NCBI GenBank assembly: GCA_017520935.1
Contig: JAFXEF010000010.1
Coordinates: 1-64,000, forward strand
DNA from: Bacteroidaceae bacterium
GTDB lineage: Bacteria > Bacteroidota > Bacteroidia > Bacteroidales > Bacteroidaceae
Direction of reading: 5' to 3'
Length of the DNA: 64,000 bases
The position numbers and the translations under genes were made by a program. The notes under the pieces are model-generated. The model had not been told where the DNA came from. It saw nothing but the letters and a program-made list of their open reading frames with translations, and made no database searches. Position 1 is the first letter of the stretch. Every line of letters begins with the position of its first letter. This document shows positions 43,656-53,281 of the stretch, piece after piece.

Positions 43656-46600
43656 TCAATAGACAACTTTCCTGTCACCGCAAATGTAGATGCCCTTTTC
43701 AGGCACTCCTTCGACGCGACGGCCCTGCAGGTCGTAAATAGCCGTGGGCTGCTGCTTGTTGACTGCCGGGATTTGCCCTATACCGCTGCCATCGACAACA
43801 CGCAATGTGGCATCTACGATAGAACCTCCATTGGCAAGGATACCGTTGTCACCTGTGCAAGTACCGTCGGCCGCAATTTGTCCACCGGCATCTATACTGT
43901 TCCAATCCATCTTGAAGCGGATACGGTAGTCGCCCGGTACAGCAGGAGCAGTAAAGGAGGGACACGCCATGGTGTTGCGGGCACCGCCAGTGAGGGCCTC
44001 GCCAGCCGAGTTGACTCCGCTATCGGCATTGTCGAAACTGCCGGAGTAAAAGCTGAAGGACATCACATCGGTGCCGCTTTGGTCGGTACTTCCTTCATTG
44101 AAAGAGAACTGCTGGTCGCCCTCAACATCTATATAAACGTAGCCATGCATCCAGCCACCTTGAATATCGAAGCTTGCAGTAACCGTAGAACCGGCAGTGC
44201 AAGTGAGCAGAGCGGCACCATCGGCTGACTTGTCTACATAGGGCTTGGCTACACCCACGGCTATTGTCTGTGTCTCTGCACCCTCCTCCTCGAAGCTGAT
44301 GCTCTTGATGAATCGGTCGTTGCGTGTGGCATTGGCATTCTTGTCGAAGTTGGTGGCATAGGGCTCCACCACTTTGGGGGTAACGGTGATTGTAACTGAT
44401 GCCGTGATGCCCGAGCCGTCGGTAGCCATAGCGGTGATGGTTGCCTCTCCCTCCTTCACGGGTACCACGAGCCCGCCCTTAACGGTAGCCACCTCGGGGT
44501 TGCTGCTGCTCCATGCGATAGCAGGGAAGGTTGCTTCGGCGGGTGCCACGGCAGCGCTGACCACGAGGGTACGGTTGGCTGCTACTGTTGTTTCCCTGTT
44601 CTCGGTGGTGAGTGTGATGCTCTCCACCTTGTTGAGGGTAGCTGTTGCATCGATACCTTCGAATCCATAGACACTGCTACCGGGGAGCTTCACGGTGAGT
44701 TCCGTGTCGATATTGATGGCTGTGCCCTCGGTGAGTCCTTCGAGTGCAGCCTGATCGCCGAATGCACTGCGCAGGATGATGCTGCCATTCACATTCTTCG
44801 GGATGTTGAGTGCCTGACGCAGGGTGAAGGTATAGGTTTGTGCATCGTTGGCACCGTTGCGCAGGGCGAGGGTCGATTTGGTGCCGTTCCATGCAGCCCA
44901 GCCATAGACCTCGGCCTTGGAACCTGTCCAGGGGTTGCCGCCTACCCAGTGGGCATCGGGGAGTACGTCGGCATTGCGCTTCTGCCAAGCGATACACTCG
45001 GCAAGGTCGGCCCAAAGGGCACCGCCGTTGATACTGTTCATCAAGTCGTAGTCGTTGTAGAGCTCTACCATACCCGAGCCGCAGAGGAAGGCTGCACGAA
45101 GTTCATTGCGTACGGGAATGTATTCGCGGCTGTCTCCAGCAGGAGGACCAAACTTGGTGAGAATGAATCCGTGGGTCATCAAGGTGTTGATGGGGCAGAT
45201 AGGTGAGTTCTTCACGTAGTTCTGATAGACCAGACGGTCGCGATAGGTAATCCAGTTTTCACGATTGATGCTGTTGTTACCTGTGCGGTCGTGGTCGTTC
45301 TCCTGACGCCAGGTAGCATCGGTAATCTGATACCAGAAGGGAGATGCCCAAGTACCTACGGAGGTGTTGAAGAAGATGTCTTCGCGCAATTCCTCACGCA
45401 CATACTGCTCAAGGCGGATGATACCCTCGGCATTCTCGTTGCCGGTGTCACCACCATCCGGGCCTACTGAAGAGAACTGTCCTGAGATACCGTCAAACTT
45501 GAAGAAGACGTAGTTGTCGCTTCCCTGCTGATAACCCTCTGTACCATCCTGGTTACATACGAGGTTGAACGCTGCGTCCTTGAACGCCTTATAGTAACGG
45601 GGATTGGAGAGCTGCATGCCACCCTTGTCGCTCCAATACTGGCGACGGTAGTTACCGCTCGCACCATAGCCACCTACCGGGCCGAGCCAAGCGCCTATGC
45701 CTGCGCCCATCTCCTTGGCAACTTTGGACATATCGCGCATCTCGTTGGGGAAACTCTCGTGGAAGGTCCACTCACCATACTTGTCCCATCCGTCATCGAT
45801 GATGAATATCTCGGGAGCCATGCCGTAGCGATCATAGAAGTCGCTCTTCCAGTGAGCCAATACGTCGAGCACGTCCTCAGCTTTAGTGTTGTCGATATGT
45901 TCGCGGCCGGGGGCAGCGTTATTGCGGTTGATCTGCAACTCATACCATGTGAGGTACATGGGCATTGCACGCCAGGGTACGGCACGCTCGCGCTCCGAGT
46001 AGGCGAGGAACGAGCGGCGTTTCTGCGTCTTGTGGATATCGGCATCGGCTTCGGCACCATCCTGTGCGATGAGGCCCACTACGGCTGCCACCTTCCAGGT
46101 CTCATCCTTGGCAAGTGTGGTGTTGCGGCTCCAACGCCCCTGGATGCCTACAATGTCAGTATTGATGACAACGCCTTCCTTGGCGGTGTAGATCTTGGTG
46201 GTGAGGGTACTGGTAGCATTGATGCTCTCGCTCTTGTTCTCCACGATGACACGGATAGTGAAAGTGCCGTCGTTGGGAGCTATGAAGGTGAAGACGTTCT
46301 TGTCGTGCTGACCGCCCGAGTGACCGCTATGATAGTCATTGGCTGCGATGTCGCCATTGGCCGCGAGCAGGTCGGCACCACCGAAGTTGAGGCGGTGGCT
46401 ACCCGTCTTGTACTGCACCTTCACTTCCACCTTCTGACCCTCCTTCAGCTCAACACCAGTCTGCTTGTAGGCCAGGAGGTTCTGATAGCCGGCACCGGTC
46501 ACCTCGGTGAGGCGGGCAATGGCCTTGTCGTTCTCTTCCATCTGTACCCAAGAGTTGGCTGCAAGTGCCACATCGGGCATGGTGGTGGTGAGGATCCAGT

Positions 46601-47969
46601 TGTCCTCCTCGCCCGTAGCACCACCTACGGTGTTGTAGGCCGTGGGGGTCTCTAATCCTGCAAAAATCTTGTTGCTCATGAGCACGGCACCGCGGGTGTT
46701 GCCCACTACGGCAGGCGTAGAGCCGGCTGCCTTGGTGTCCACATTGTAGATCATGGGTATGATGTTATACATATCCACATCGTCCACGCCCGTGAGCTCC
46801 ATCTCGGTGCGCAGGTAGTGAGAGCCGTCGCGCAGCACGGCACGCCATACAATCGCAATCTTGCTTTCCTTATAACTGTATTCGTAGTTGGCCACGAGTG
46901 CCTTGCCGGCATAGTGCTCGGCACCGCCAATAGCACCCTCCTTTGCCTTGAGGTCTACCAATTCAAGACTCGTGAGTGTCATGGCCGACGCGGGCACGTT
47001 GTCGCCATTGCCGAAGGCCACGGTGAAGGGCTCGGTACCGGCCACGAGATCCATAGCCTCAGAACCGGCGAAGTAGAGGGCATCGCCCAAGCGCATGAAC
47101 GAGGCTGCCAATACGTTGTTGCTCAGCGTATATACGCCCTTCTCCTCTTCGCTCTTGGCAACGCCTACGGCCTCTTGTTGTGCAGGATAGAGCACGGCAT
47201 TGGTATAGGCCACGGTAGCGGGCTGTGTGGGCAGGGTGGCGAAATATACAGAAATGGTGCATGCCACATCGTCGATGGCCACAGCGGCAAACTTCCCTTC
47301 GGGAGCCACCACAGTGATGTCACTCTTGCTCACCGAGCCTTCGGTGGTATAGGTGTCACCATCCTTGTAGGTGTCGTTGCCAATCTTGATAGTCTGACCG
47401 TCGGGGATGCTGATGGTGTAGGTGCGCTCGGCGATGACCACCTCCGTAAAGGTGTAGCGGCTACCGGCATCGGTACCGCCATTCTGTTCCCACAGGCCCA
47501 ATGTATTGGTACCATCAAGCGGGTTTCCGTCCAATCCTTGATACCAGTTGATATACTTGTCATTGCCTCCCGATGTGGTGTAGGGTTGTATCTCGTAGTT
47601 GTCGCCAGGGTAGTTGGTAACCTTGAAATAGGCACCTTCGACCATCGCATCGGCAAATTTCACGAAGTCCTTACCATTATTATAGCTTGCCGCCTTCGTA
47701 TAGGTGAGCCACTTCTTGGCACTGTGGCTATAGATGTAATAGGAGTCGGCACTACCTTCTACTGCGTAAAAGGCAAAGAGGCCATAGTTCTCGGCTGTCT
47801 GCGTAGGTGCCGTAAGGGCATTGCTGTACACATTGTTGCCATTCATCATCGTGTACACGTGTTCGGGCTTTCCCTCACCGGGCATTGTCACAGAAGCGGC
47901 TATCTTATCAGCCATAAGAGGCATTATGGCACTAACCATAAGCAAAAGAGATGCAATCAGTTTTTTCAT
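43656..47969 (-). CDS. Very large secreted multidomain glycoside hydrolase-like protein with Ig-like (BIG2) and sorting domains
   Basis: A 1437-residue protein with a signal peptide (residues 1-20). In order: a lectin-like module (DSYYIYSHSAKKWLTY..., ~70-170); a beta-rich super-sandwich region (~240-480); a module with ANDYHSGHSGGQHDKNVFTF (~560); a TIM barrel resembling clan GH-D alpha-galactosidases (~650-1080) with EIFIIDDGWDKYGEW and YVFFKFDG, the Asp of KFDG being the likely nucleophile; a BIG2 Ig-like domain (SSSNPEVATVKGGLVVPVKEG); a GEVED-like domain; and a C-terminal sorting tail DLQGRRVEGVPEKGIYI. Substrate unknown; an alpha-galactoside or alpha-GalNAc glycan is possible (inference). 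Upstream lies the 55-aa peptide gene and the 801-aa protein, which shares two of its modules. Confidence 0.8.
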   Translation of the reverse strand: MKKLIASLLLMVSAIMPLMADKIAASVTMPGEGKPEHVYTMMNGNNVYSNALTAPTQTAENYGLFAFYAVEGSADSYYIYSHSAKKWLTYTKAASYNNGKDFVKFADAMVEGAYFKVTNYPGDNYEIQPYTTSGGNDKYINWYQGLDGNPLDGTNTLGLWEQNGGTDAGSRYTFTEVVIAERTYTISIPDGQTIKIGNDTYKDGDTYTTEGSVSKSDITVVAPEGKFAAVAIDDVACTISVYFATLPTQPATVAYTNAVLYPAQQEAVGVAKSEEEKGVYTLSNNVLAASFMRLGDALYFAGSEAMDLVAGTEPFTVAFGNGDNVPASAMTLTSLELVDLKAKEGAIGGAEHYAGKALVANYEYSYKESKIAIVWRAVLRDGSHYLRTEMELTGVDDVDMYNIIPMIYNVDTKAAGSTPAVVGNTRGAVLMSNKIFAGLETPTAYNTVGGATGEEDNWILTTTMPDVALAANSWVQMEENDKAIARLTEVTGAGYQNLLAYKQTGVELKEGQKVEVKVQYKTGSHRLNFGGADLLAANGDIAANDYHSGHSGGQHDKNVFTFIAPNDGTFTIRVIVENKSESINATSTLTTKIYTAKEGVVINTDIVGIQGRWSRNTTLAKDETWKVAAVVGLIAQDGAEADADIHKTQKRRSFLAYSERERAVPWRAMPMYLTWYELQINRNNAAPGREHIDNTKAEDVLDVLAHWKSDFYDRYGMAPEIFIIDDGWDKYGEWTFHESFPNEMRDMSKVAKEMGAGIGAWLGPVGGYGASGNYRRQYWSDKGGMQLSNPRYYKAFKDAAFNLVCNQDGTEGYQQGSDNYVFFKFDGISGQFSSVGPDGGDTGNENAEGIIRLEQYVREELREDIFFNTSVGTWASPFWYQITDATWRQENDHDRTGNNSINRENWITYRDRLVYQNYVKNSPICPINTLMTHGFILTKFGPPAGDSREYIPVRNELRAAFLCGSGMVELYNDYDLMNSINGGALWADLAECIAWQKRNADVLPDAHWVGGNPWTGSKAEVYGWAAWNGTKSTLALRNGANDAQTYTFTLRQALNIPKNVNGSIILRSAFGDQAALEGLTEGTAINIDTELTVKLPGSSVYGFEGIDATATLNKVESITLTTENRETTVAANRTLVVSAAVAPAEATFPAIAWSSSNPEVATVKGGLVVPVKEGEATITAMATDGSGITASVTITVTPKVVEPYATNFDKNANATRNDRFIKSISFEEEGAETQTIAVGVAKPYVDKSADGAALLTCTAGSTVTASFDIQGGWMHGYVYIDVEGDQQFSFNEGSTDQSGTDVMSFSFYSGSFDNADSGVNSAGEALTGGARNTMACPSFTAPAVPGDYRIRFKMDWNSIDAGGQIAADGTCTGDNGILANGGSIVDATLRVVDGSGIGQIPAVNKQQPTAIYDLQGRRVEGVPEKGIYICGDRKVVY

Positions 47970-48064
47970 ATTGTATGAGATTCCTAAAATTTACCACAAA
48001 GATACTAACATTTTACATAATACAAATAGGAATCTGGATTAAAATTATCGAAAGAAAGCAAGGA

Positions 48065-48092
48065 GAGCGAGGGTGCTCACGCATCCTCGCTC
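48065..48092 (-). terminator. Hairpin between the 55-aa peptide gene and the large hydrolase gene
   Basis: GAGCGAGGGTGC pairs with GCATCCTCGCTC with one mismatch; the minus-strand side continues T-rich. A second stem lies at 48144-48173. Confidence 0.65.
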
Positions 48093-48143
48093 CCAAACAA
48101 TCAAATCATATAAGCCTCCCGCTCTCGCGGTGAGGTTTGGTAG

Positions 48144-48173
48144 ACTCCCGGCCACCTCTATGCAGCCGGGAGT
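48144..48173 (-). terminator. Hairpin just downstream of the 55-aa peptide gene
   Basis: ACTCCCGGC pairs perfectly with GCCGGGAGT around a 12-bp loop, 12 bp past the peptide stop codon. No strong T-run follows, so it may stabilise or attenuate transcripts. The remainder of 47970-48184 shows no gene. Confidence 0.5.
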
Positions 48174-48184
48174 TATGCTACGTC

Positions 48185-48352
48185 TTAGTCCCAAAGGTTA
48201 CCCCATGAGCCGCGACGGCCTGTGCCAAGCTGATTACCTTCAATAGTGGTATCAACCTCTTCGTCGTGCATGTTAATGCTACTTGCCATCATCTCTACTG
48301 TCTCGATGTTCATGATCTCCATTGCAGGAGCGATATATGTTTTCTTGTTCAT
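48185..48352 (-). CDS. 55-aa Trp-rich peptide (KKTYIAP...RRGSWGNLWD)
   Basis: A short gene read directly from the DNA. It starts MNKKTYIAPAMEIMNIETV and ends GTGRRGSWGNLWD. The N-terminal KKxYxxPxxE pattern is one I recognise from many short Bacteroidales proteins of unknown function, and the C-terminal Arg-Arg then Trp-Gly-Asn-Leu-Trp is a striking motif. The middle is acidic (HDEEVDTTIEGN). No signal peptide or membrane segment. It starts 37 bp after the stop of the 801-aa lectin-like gene on the same strand, so probably shares its transcript; two hairpins follow. A leader-core layout like that of a modified peptide is possible but unproven. Confidence 0.75.
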   Translation of the reverse strand: MNKKTYIAPAMEIMNIETVEMMASSINMHDEEVDTTIEGNQLGTGRRGSWGNLWD

Positions 48353-48389
48353 AGTCTTTATCTGTTTTATAGTTTACGAATCGGGCCTC

Positions 48390-50795
48390 TTACTTAATAA
48401 TTTTTTTGCCATTAACGATGTAGATACCCTTCTCCATCTTCTCTACGCGACGGCCCAAGAGATCGTAGATGACTACATTGTCCATTGTCAATTGTGCTTT
48501 GTCAATTGATGTAGTGCCTTCGCCACGGTTGAAGCTGAACATGGGGGCATTGCTTACTACGGGCAAGTATGCCTTGTTAGCGTTGTTCTTGAATGCGGTC
48601 TTGTCAAGCTGATTCTTTGTAGCCTTATAGAGACCTACATTGCTATTAGGAGCAGAGAGGACGTATGCATCACCTACAACATTGTTATCGTAGAGTGTAC
48701 CTTCAAGTTCGCTTGAAACGCTTGCTGTTTCTGTTGTATAGGTGAACTCATAATCGCCCTTTGCAGCTTTCACCAACACAGCTGTGTTAGCAGGGAGTAC
48801 ACCTGTAATCTGTTCGATAGTAACGGTATTCTCACCAACCTCTGAAACAGCGTATACCTCCACGTCTTGAGGGATAGTAGCATTGAATCCAAGAATCAAA
48901 GAAGACCAGCCAATCTCGCCAATCGAGAGAGTGTGAGAGAACACTTCTACTTCCTCGATGCTCCAAGCAGATGCAGAACCTGCTTCACCGTCCCAAGTTA
49001 CGATTACACCATAAGCTTGTTGCGCGTGCATAGGAGAACCGTTGTTTGCACCATATACAGCAGTCTGTCCTCCTCCAAGGGGCTTAAAGCTAATAGCTAC
49101 TGCATCTCCTTCTGCACCCATATGCTCAGCTCCATTTGCAAAAGATTTAACATACTCCTGAGTGTGAACATTCTTCAACTTGAAATCAATAGGAGAAGTT
49201 CCTTCCATTACTTCAAATACCGCAGAAGGTGTAACTGCCGGGGCACAATCATCGAATATCAATGAAGTATGGTTGTATGTGTTATCTTGATAACCAGCTG
49301 CTGTACGTACAGCAGAAGTAGGAATAGCATGCACATACTTATCTTTGCAATAATCGTGGGTCGCAGCGGACTTGAAGGCGACAAAGCTACCTACCTCAGG
49401 TGTAACAAAGAACTCAACAGAGCAATAAGAATTATTATCATCAGCACCCCAGAAACCAAGCTTGGTGTTTGTGTTCTGCGACCAGTTGAAAGCATGAGTG
49501 CCAGCGCTGTAGCTGTCCTGTTTCGGGAAGATGTCGAGAGCCTTGTTTCTGTTTGCTGCTCTATCAAATGTTACAAACCACCATTTGTTAGCGTCTGTCG
49601 CACTTTCTTCATCAACAAGAGTCAGCAAGTGATTGTTTGTTTGTGTATAGATAAGGTACTTGCCATTAGCATCCTGTATTGTGAAATGGCTGCCTTCTCC
49701 CTTTGTGAACTTAAACAAAGAACTGTTGTTCTCGGCAGCCTTCACAATATTTGTTCCATCACTATACGCAAGAACATCAGCAATCTTCAATTGGGCATAA
49801 CCTCCTGTTGCATCAAGGAGACTAAAAGCAGGAGCCCCAACAATATACCAGTTAGAGTTCGCACCATTGCTATTCCACAAACCGACAGCTTTATTTGCGT
49901 AGCCGCCAACTGATATTGCATAGTTCCAACCTGGAGCATCGAACACGTCGTTTGTGCTTGGAACAATTATACGCAATCCGCTGCTGCTACCTTCGCGGAT
50001 AGACCACCACTTGTTAGCGTCTGTAGCATCTGCTTCTTCAGAGGTTGCAAGTGCTGTGCCATTGCCTGTTGCAGAATATGTAACATATTTGCCATCTACG
50101 GTTTGAATGGTATAGAAGCCATTGTTCCCCTTGGTGATGGTGAAGATGTGATTGTTGTCTGTTGCATCAGGGAAAGCTACGCCACGTGCAAGATTTGTTC
50201 CATCATAGCGTACCACATCACCATTAACCTCACGGAAGATGTACTTACCACCTGCCAAGTCAACAGCAGGCTTAATAGTAACATTAGCTTCTCCTGTTAC
50301 ATTGGTAATGGTGTAGTTACCTTGTGCGCTGTTTGTTCTGTCATTAGTGCCGGTGTTGTCATAGACAAAACATCTCAAGGTCAACGCTGCACCTGCAGTC
50401 AAACCCTCCAATGTATACACATTGTTTACCGGATTTCCACCTGCCGAGCCATAATGGTAGTCGCTTTCAACAACTGTACCCTCTGCATCGATAACGTCAA
50501 CACCCATGATGTTAAGCATATGATAGCCGCCACTATGAGTGAAAGTTACAACAACATTACCATCAGCGGTAACTGTAACGGCATTGCTTGCCATCTGAAC
50601 TGTAGCACCGTCTTTCTTGATTGCTGTGCCATTAGATGCTGTTGCACCATCAATTACAGCATCAAGCTCTGTTGGATAGCTATCGACATTCTGCCAATAG
50701 TTCGTGTTTAAATAATAGTTCTGAGTCAAATCAGCCATTGCTGTACTGACGAAAACCATCAGCATCAGCAATAAAGAAGTAAACTTTTTTCTCAT
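48390..50795 (-). CDS. Large secreted lectin-like protein with C-terminal sorting tail
   Basis: An 801-residue protein with a signal peptide (MRKKFTSLLLMLMVFVSTAMA). Residues ~30-165 form a beta-sandwich-like module containing VESDYHYGSAGGNPVNNVYT, matching one in the 1437-aa neighbour. Then come tandem lectin-like modules with the signature GKYVTY...EEADATDANKWWSI and GKYLIY...EESATDANKWWFV (~170-440), and further modules to ~650. The end, VIYDLLGRRVEKMEKGIYI, is the Bacteroidales sorting tail. No catalytic domain is recognised; it is probably a glycan-binding surface or secreted protein (inference). First gene of a unit followed by the 55-aa peptide. Confidence 0.8.
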   Translation of the reverse strand: MRKKFTSLLLMLMVFVSTAMADLTQNYYLNTNYWQNVDSYPTELDAVIDGATASNGTAIKKDGATVQMASNAVTVTADGNVVVTFTHSGGYHMLNIMGVDVIDAEGTVVESDYHYGSAGGNPVNNVYTLEGLTAGAALTLRCFVYDNTGTNDRTNSAQGNYTITNVTGEANVTIKPAVDLAGGKYIFREVNGDVVRYDGTNLARGVAFPDATDNNHIFTITKGNNGFYTIQTVDGKYVTYSATGNGTALATSEEADATDANKWWSIREGSSSGLRIIVPSTNDVFDAPGWNYAISVGGYANKAVGLWNSNGANSNWYIVGAPAFSLLDATGGYAQLKIADVLAYSDGTNIVKAAENNSSLFKFTKGEGSHFTIQDANGKYLIYTQTNNHLLTLVDEESATDANKWWFVTFDRAANRNKALDIFPKQDSYSAGTHAFNWSQNTNTKLGFWGADDNNSYCSVEFFVTPEVGSFVAFKSAATHDYCKDKYVHAIPTSAVRTAAGYQDNTYNHTSLIFDDCAPAVTPSAVFEVMEGTSPIDFKLKNVHTQEYVKSFANGAEHMGAEGDAVAISFKPLGGGQTAVYGANNGSPMHAQQAYGVIVTWDGEAGSASAWSIEEVEVFSHTLSIGEIGWSSLILGFNATIPQDVEVYAVSEVGENTVTIEQITGVLPANTAVLVKAAKGDYEFTYTTETASVSSELEGTLYDNNVVGDAYVLSAPNSNVGLYKATKNQLDKTAFKNNANKAYLPVVSNAPMFSFNRGEGTTSIDKAQLTMDNVVIYDLLGRRVEKMEKGIYIVNGKKIIK

Positions 50796-50927
50796 AATAA
50801 ATTTGTTTTAGTTATTAAATAATAGAGTTTCTCTCTGTTTAGATAAGTTTTCTTGGTGTTTTTCTTTCTGTTTCTTCTGCTATATATATTTGATTTTATG
50901 GCCGTTAGTTTTGTTTTGCTTATATAT

Positions 50928-51087
50928 CTCTTGCCAAGAGACTTACACGAAGGTGTAACCGAATGGTTTACAGTGGTTGTGCGGATGCTTTAATACCCTT
51001 CTTGAAATAAAAAAAATCAAACAAATATATTGCCTAATCTCCAAATAGTTAGTATCTTTGCAAGTTGATATAATCTCTTGGCAAGAG
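50928..51087. repeat. Pair of 13-bp palindromes (CTCTTGSCAAGAG)
   Basis: CTCTTGCCAAGAG at 50928-50940 and CTCTTGGCAAGAG at 51075-51087, each a near-perfect palindrome and reverse complement of the other, 134 bp apart. Could be operator sites or repeat ends. Confidence 0.55.
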
Positions 51088-51219
51088 TCTCCCATACACA
51101 TTGTTTGTTTTATTAAAATAAGGTTTAACTCAGTCAACCCAGACTACAAATAAGACGAACTACAGTCAACAAAAAACGTTAACATACACACAGAATAGTT
51201 TTTTCTTCACCAAGCATTT

Positions 51220-51282
51220 TACATCCCAAGCCTTGGTATGTACATCCCAAGCTTTGGTACGTACATCCCAAACCTTGGGATA
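51220..51282. repeat. 21-bp tandem repeat, three units
   Basis: TACATCCCAAGCCTTGGTATG and two variants at 51220, 51241 and 51262, each with an inner palindrome like CCAAGCYTTGG. Just after, TCGCGTAGGAAC occurs twice (51292-51303 and 51314-51325). Confidence 0.8.
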
Positions 51283-51452
51283 TAAAACATGTCGCGTAGG
51301 AACTACATCTTCATCGCGTAGGAACAAAAAATTCTGCACCGAGTAGGTGCAGTTTCGTTTTATGCTGTTCTTCAATCCTTTGTAATTCTGAGCATGCCTA
51401 TAGTAAGGGGGTAGAAAACTTAAGTTTGTGGTGTTCTCCCTTTTCTTCGTCC

Positions 51453-52352
51453 TTATCCGTGCGAGCCCCAATAGAGGAAGAGCATACCGAGGAGTACGAG
51501 CAGGAGGTCGAGCGCCTTGCTGCGCAGATTCTTCTCACGGAAGAGCAGGGCTCCGCAGAGGAACGACACCACCACACTGCCACGGCGCACCATGGAGACA
51601 ACGGAGATGAGCGAATCCTCCTGTGCTAAAGAGGTGAAGTAGGCAAAGTCGGCCACGGAAAGGAATACCGAGATGAGCGGTATGGCCCACGACCAATGAA
51701 AAGGGGTTGTTTTGTGGCGTGTAGGTGCCCACAAGACGAGCACCAAGACAGACATGATGAAGAACTGGTATACGGTGAACCACGACTGCACGACCATACT
51801 GTCGAACCGCTGCATAAGGAACTTGTCGTACAGGGCACTCACGGCACCGAGGAGCGATGAGAGCACCACGAAGTATATCCAGCGGTTGTGGCGGAAGTCG
51901 ATTCCCTCTTTCTTCCCGCTGCGGCTCAGCAGCATGAACGACACCATGGCAAGCAACACACCTACCCACTGATAGCCGTTGAGGCGCTCACCGAAGAGGA
52001 GCAGCGCACCCAACAGCACCATTATCGGGCGTGTGGCATTGATGGGGCCGACGATGGTGATGGGCAGGTGCTTCATCCCGAAGTAGCCGAATATCCATGA
52101 ACTGAGCACGATGACTGCCTTGAGGATGATATATTTGTGTACTTCCCACCCGCACATAGGGACATAGAGGATCGTGTCGTCGAGCACATTGCTGACTACC
52201 GACATGGTGATGAGTGGGAAGAATATGAGCATGGAGAAGAAGGTGTTGAAAAAGAGCACCGGGATGACGGCATTGTCCTTCAACGCCTGTTTCTTGCTCA
52301 CGTCATAAAGGCCGAGCAAGGCGGCCGAGAGAAAAGCTAAGGCTAACCACAT
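51453..52352 (-). CDS. EamA/DMT-family transporter
   Basis: A 299-residue inner-membrane protein with ten predicted membrane segments in two EamA repeats (start FLSAALLGLYDVSKKQALK; second repeat from about residue 155). Drug/metabolite transporter superfamily; substrate unknown. Last gene of a minus-strand group (nucleoside transporter, bifunctional nuclease, rsmE, truA, this gene), 20 bp after truA. Confidence 0.88.
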   Translation of the reverse strand: MWLALAFLSAALLGLYDVSKKQALKDNAVIPVLFFNTFFSMLIFFPLITMSVVSNVLDDTILYVPMCGWEVHKYIILKAVIVLSSWIFGYFGMKHLPITIVGPINATRPIMVLLGALLLFGERLNGYQWVGVLLAMVSFMLLSRSGKKEGIDFRHNRWIYFVVLSSLLGAVSALYDKFLMQRFDSMVVQSWFTVYQFFIMSVLVLVLWAPTRHKTTPFHWSWAIPLISVFLSVADFAYFTSLAQEDSLISVVSMVRRGSVVVSFLCGALLFREKNLRSKALDLLLVLLGMLFLYWGSHG

Positions 52353-52372
52353 TGTGTTTGGTGTTTTAAAGG

Positions 52373-53149
52373 TTAGATTCCGTCAGGATGAGAACTCCCG
52401 TCTTTCTGCAATATCTCATCCGGATAGGATACATCGACGAGGAAGAGGGCGTGCCCGGGTACGGAGGTGCCGGCACAGCAGCGGTCTTTCTTCTCTATCA
52501 CACGGCAAAACTCATCGATGCTCATCTTGCCACGGCCTACCTCGAGCAGGGTGCCCACAACGGCACGCACCATATTGCGCAGGAAACGGTCGGCCTGGAT
52601 GACGAAACGCCACTCGTGGTCGCCTACCTGCTCCCAACGAGCCTGCATGATGCGGCAGTTGTTGGTGGCGACATCGGTATGGAGCTTGCTGAAGCTGGTG
52701 AAGTCGGTATACTCGAAGAGGCGACGGGCTGCTTCGTTCATCCGCTCGAAATCGGGTGCGCGGAAGAGGCGCATGGCACGGTGACGGCTGAAGGGGTCCT
52801 TGGCGGTAGAGACGTAGTAGTGATAGGTGCGCGAAGTGGCACTGAAACGGGCGTGTGCATTGTCGCATACGGGCTGCACACCCTGCACGGCAATGTCGGG
52901 CGGGAGAATTCGGTTGAGCTTGTCGGCCAAACGCCGGCAATCGAGGCTTTGCCCGGTGTCGAAATGGGCAATCATCTTCAGGGCATGCACACCGGCATCG
53001 GTGCGTCCGGCACCAACGACCGGGGTGTCCTCGCGCAGGAGCGTGGTGAGTGCTTGCTCCAGTGCTTCTTGCACGGAACTGCCATTGGGCTGTACCTGCC
53101 AACCATGGTAGGCTGTGCCATCGTAGGATAGGGTGATGAAATAACGCAT
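52373..53149 (-). CDS. truA: tRNA pseudouridine(38-40) synthase
   Basis: A 258-residue enzyme making pseudouridine at positions 38-40 of the anticodon arm. The ATG at 53149 ([18 protein letters not shown]) is chosen over one ten codons upstream because it fits TruA N-termini. [12 protein letters not shown] contains the catalytic Asp; [20 protein letters not shown] near the end is typical. Normal length. Confidence 0.95.
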   Translation of the reverse strand: MRYFITLSYDGTAYHGWQVQPNGSSVQEALEQALTTLLREDTPVVGAGRTDAGVHALKMIAHFDTGQSLDCRRLADKLNRILPPDIAVQGVQPVCDNAHARFSATSRTYHYYVSTAKDPFSRHRAMRLFRAPDFERMNEAARRLFEYTDFTSFSKLHTDVATNNCRIMQARWEQVGDHEWRFVIQADRFLRNMVRAVVGTLLEVGRGKMSIDEFCRVIEKKDRCCAGTSVPGHALFLVDVSYPDEILQKDGSSHPDGI

Positions 53150-53281
53150 GATGAGGTAGCCTCCCCCTTCCCCTCCCAACCTTTAGGTCGACGCCCGAAG
53201 GGGTCGAAGTCAAGGAGGAGTGACTCTGTCATTGCGGGGAGCGCTTTTTTTGTTTACAATTATTGTTAATTACATTTATCT

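Larger units (their letters stand above)
50796..51452. other. Gene-free stretch with palindromes and tandem repeats
   Basis: About 650 bp with no gene I can support. Two open frames on the minus strand (50943-51137 and 51166-51471) look spurious; the second merely translates a 21-bp repeat and overlaps the next gene. The stretch holds two 13-bp palindromes, an isolated + strand TATCTTTG box (51053-51060) and the 21-bp and 12-bp repeats listed separately. The upstream region of the 801-aa gene (50796-50930) should contain its promoter, which I cannot pick out. Confidence 0.5.

Noticed and set aside
45759..47978. 298- and 386-codon frames opposite the 1437-aa gene
   Set aside because: Antisense shadows of a gene supported by signal peptide, domains and sorting tail.
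50943..51137. 64-codon minus-strand open frame
   Set aside because: No domain, no signal; crosses a palindrome and an opposite promoter box.
51220..51325. CRISPR-like look of the 21-bp repeats
   Set aside because: Units are directly abutting without spacers, and no cas genes are near.
51166..51471. 101-codon minus-strand frame with WDVxTKAWDV repeats
   Set aside because: The protein repeat is only the translation of a 21-bp DNA repeat, and it overlaps the EamA gene end.
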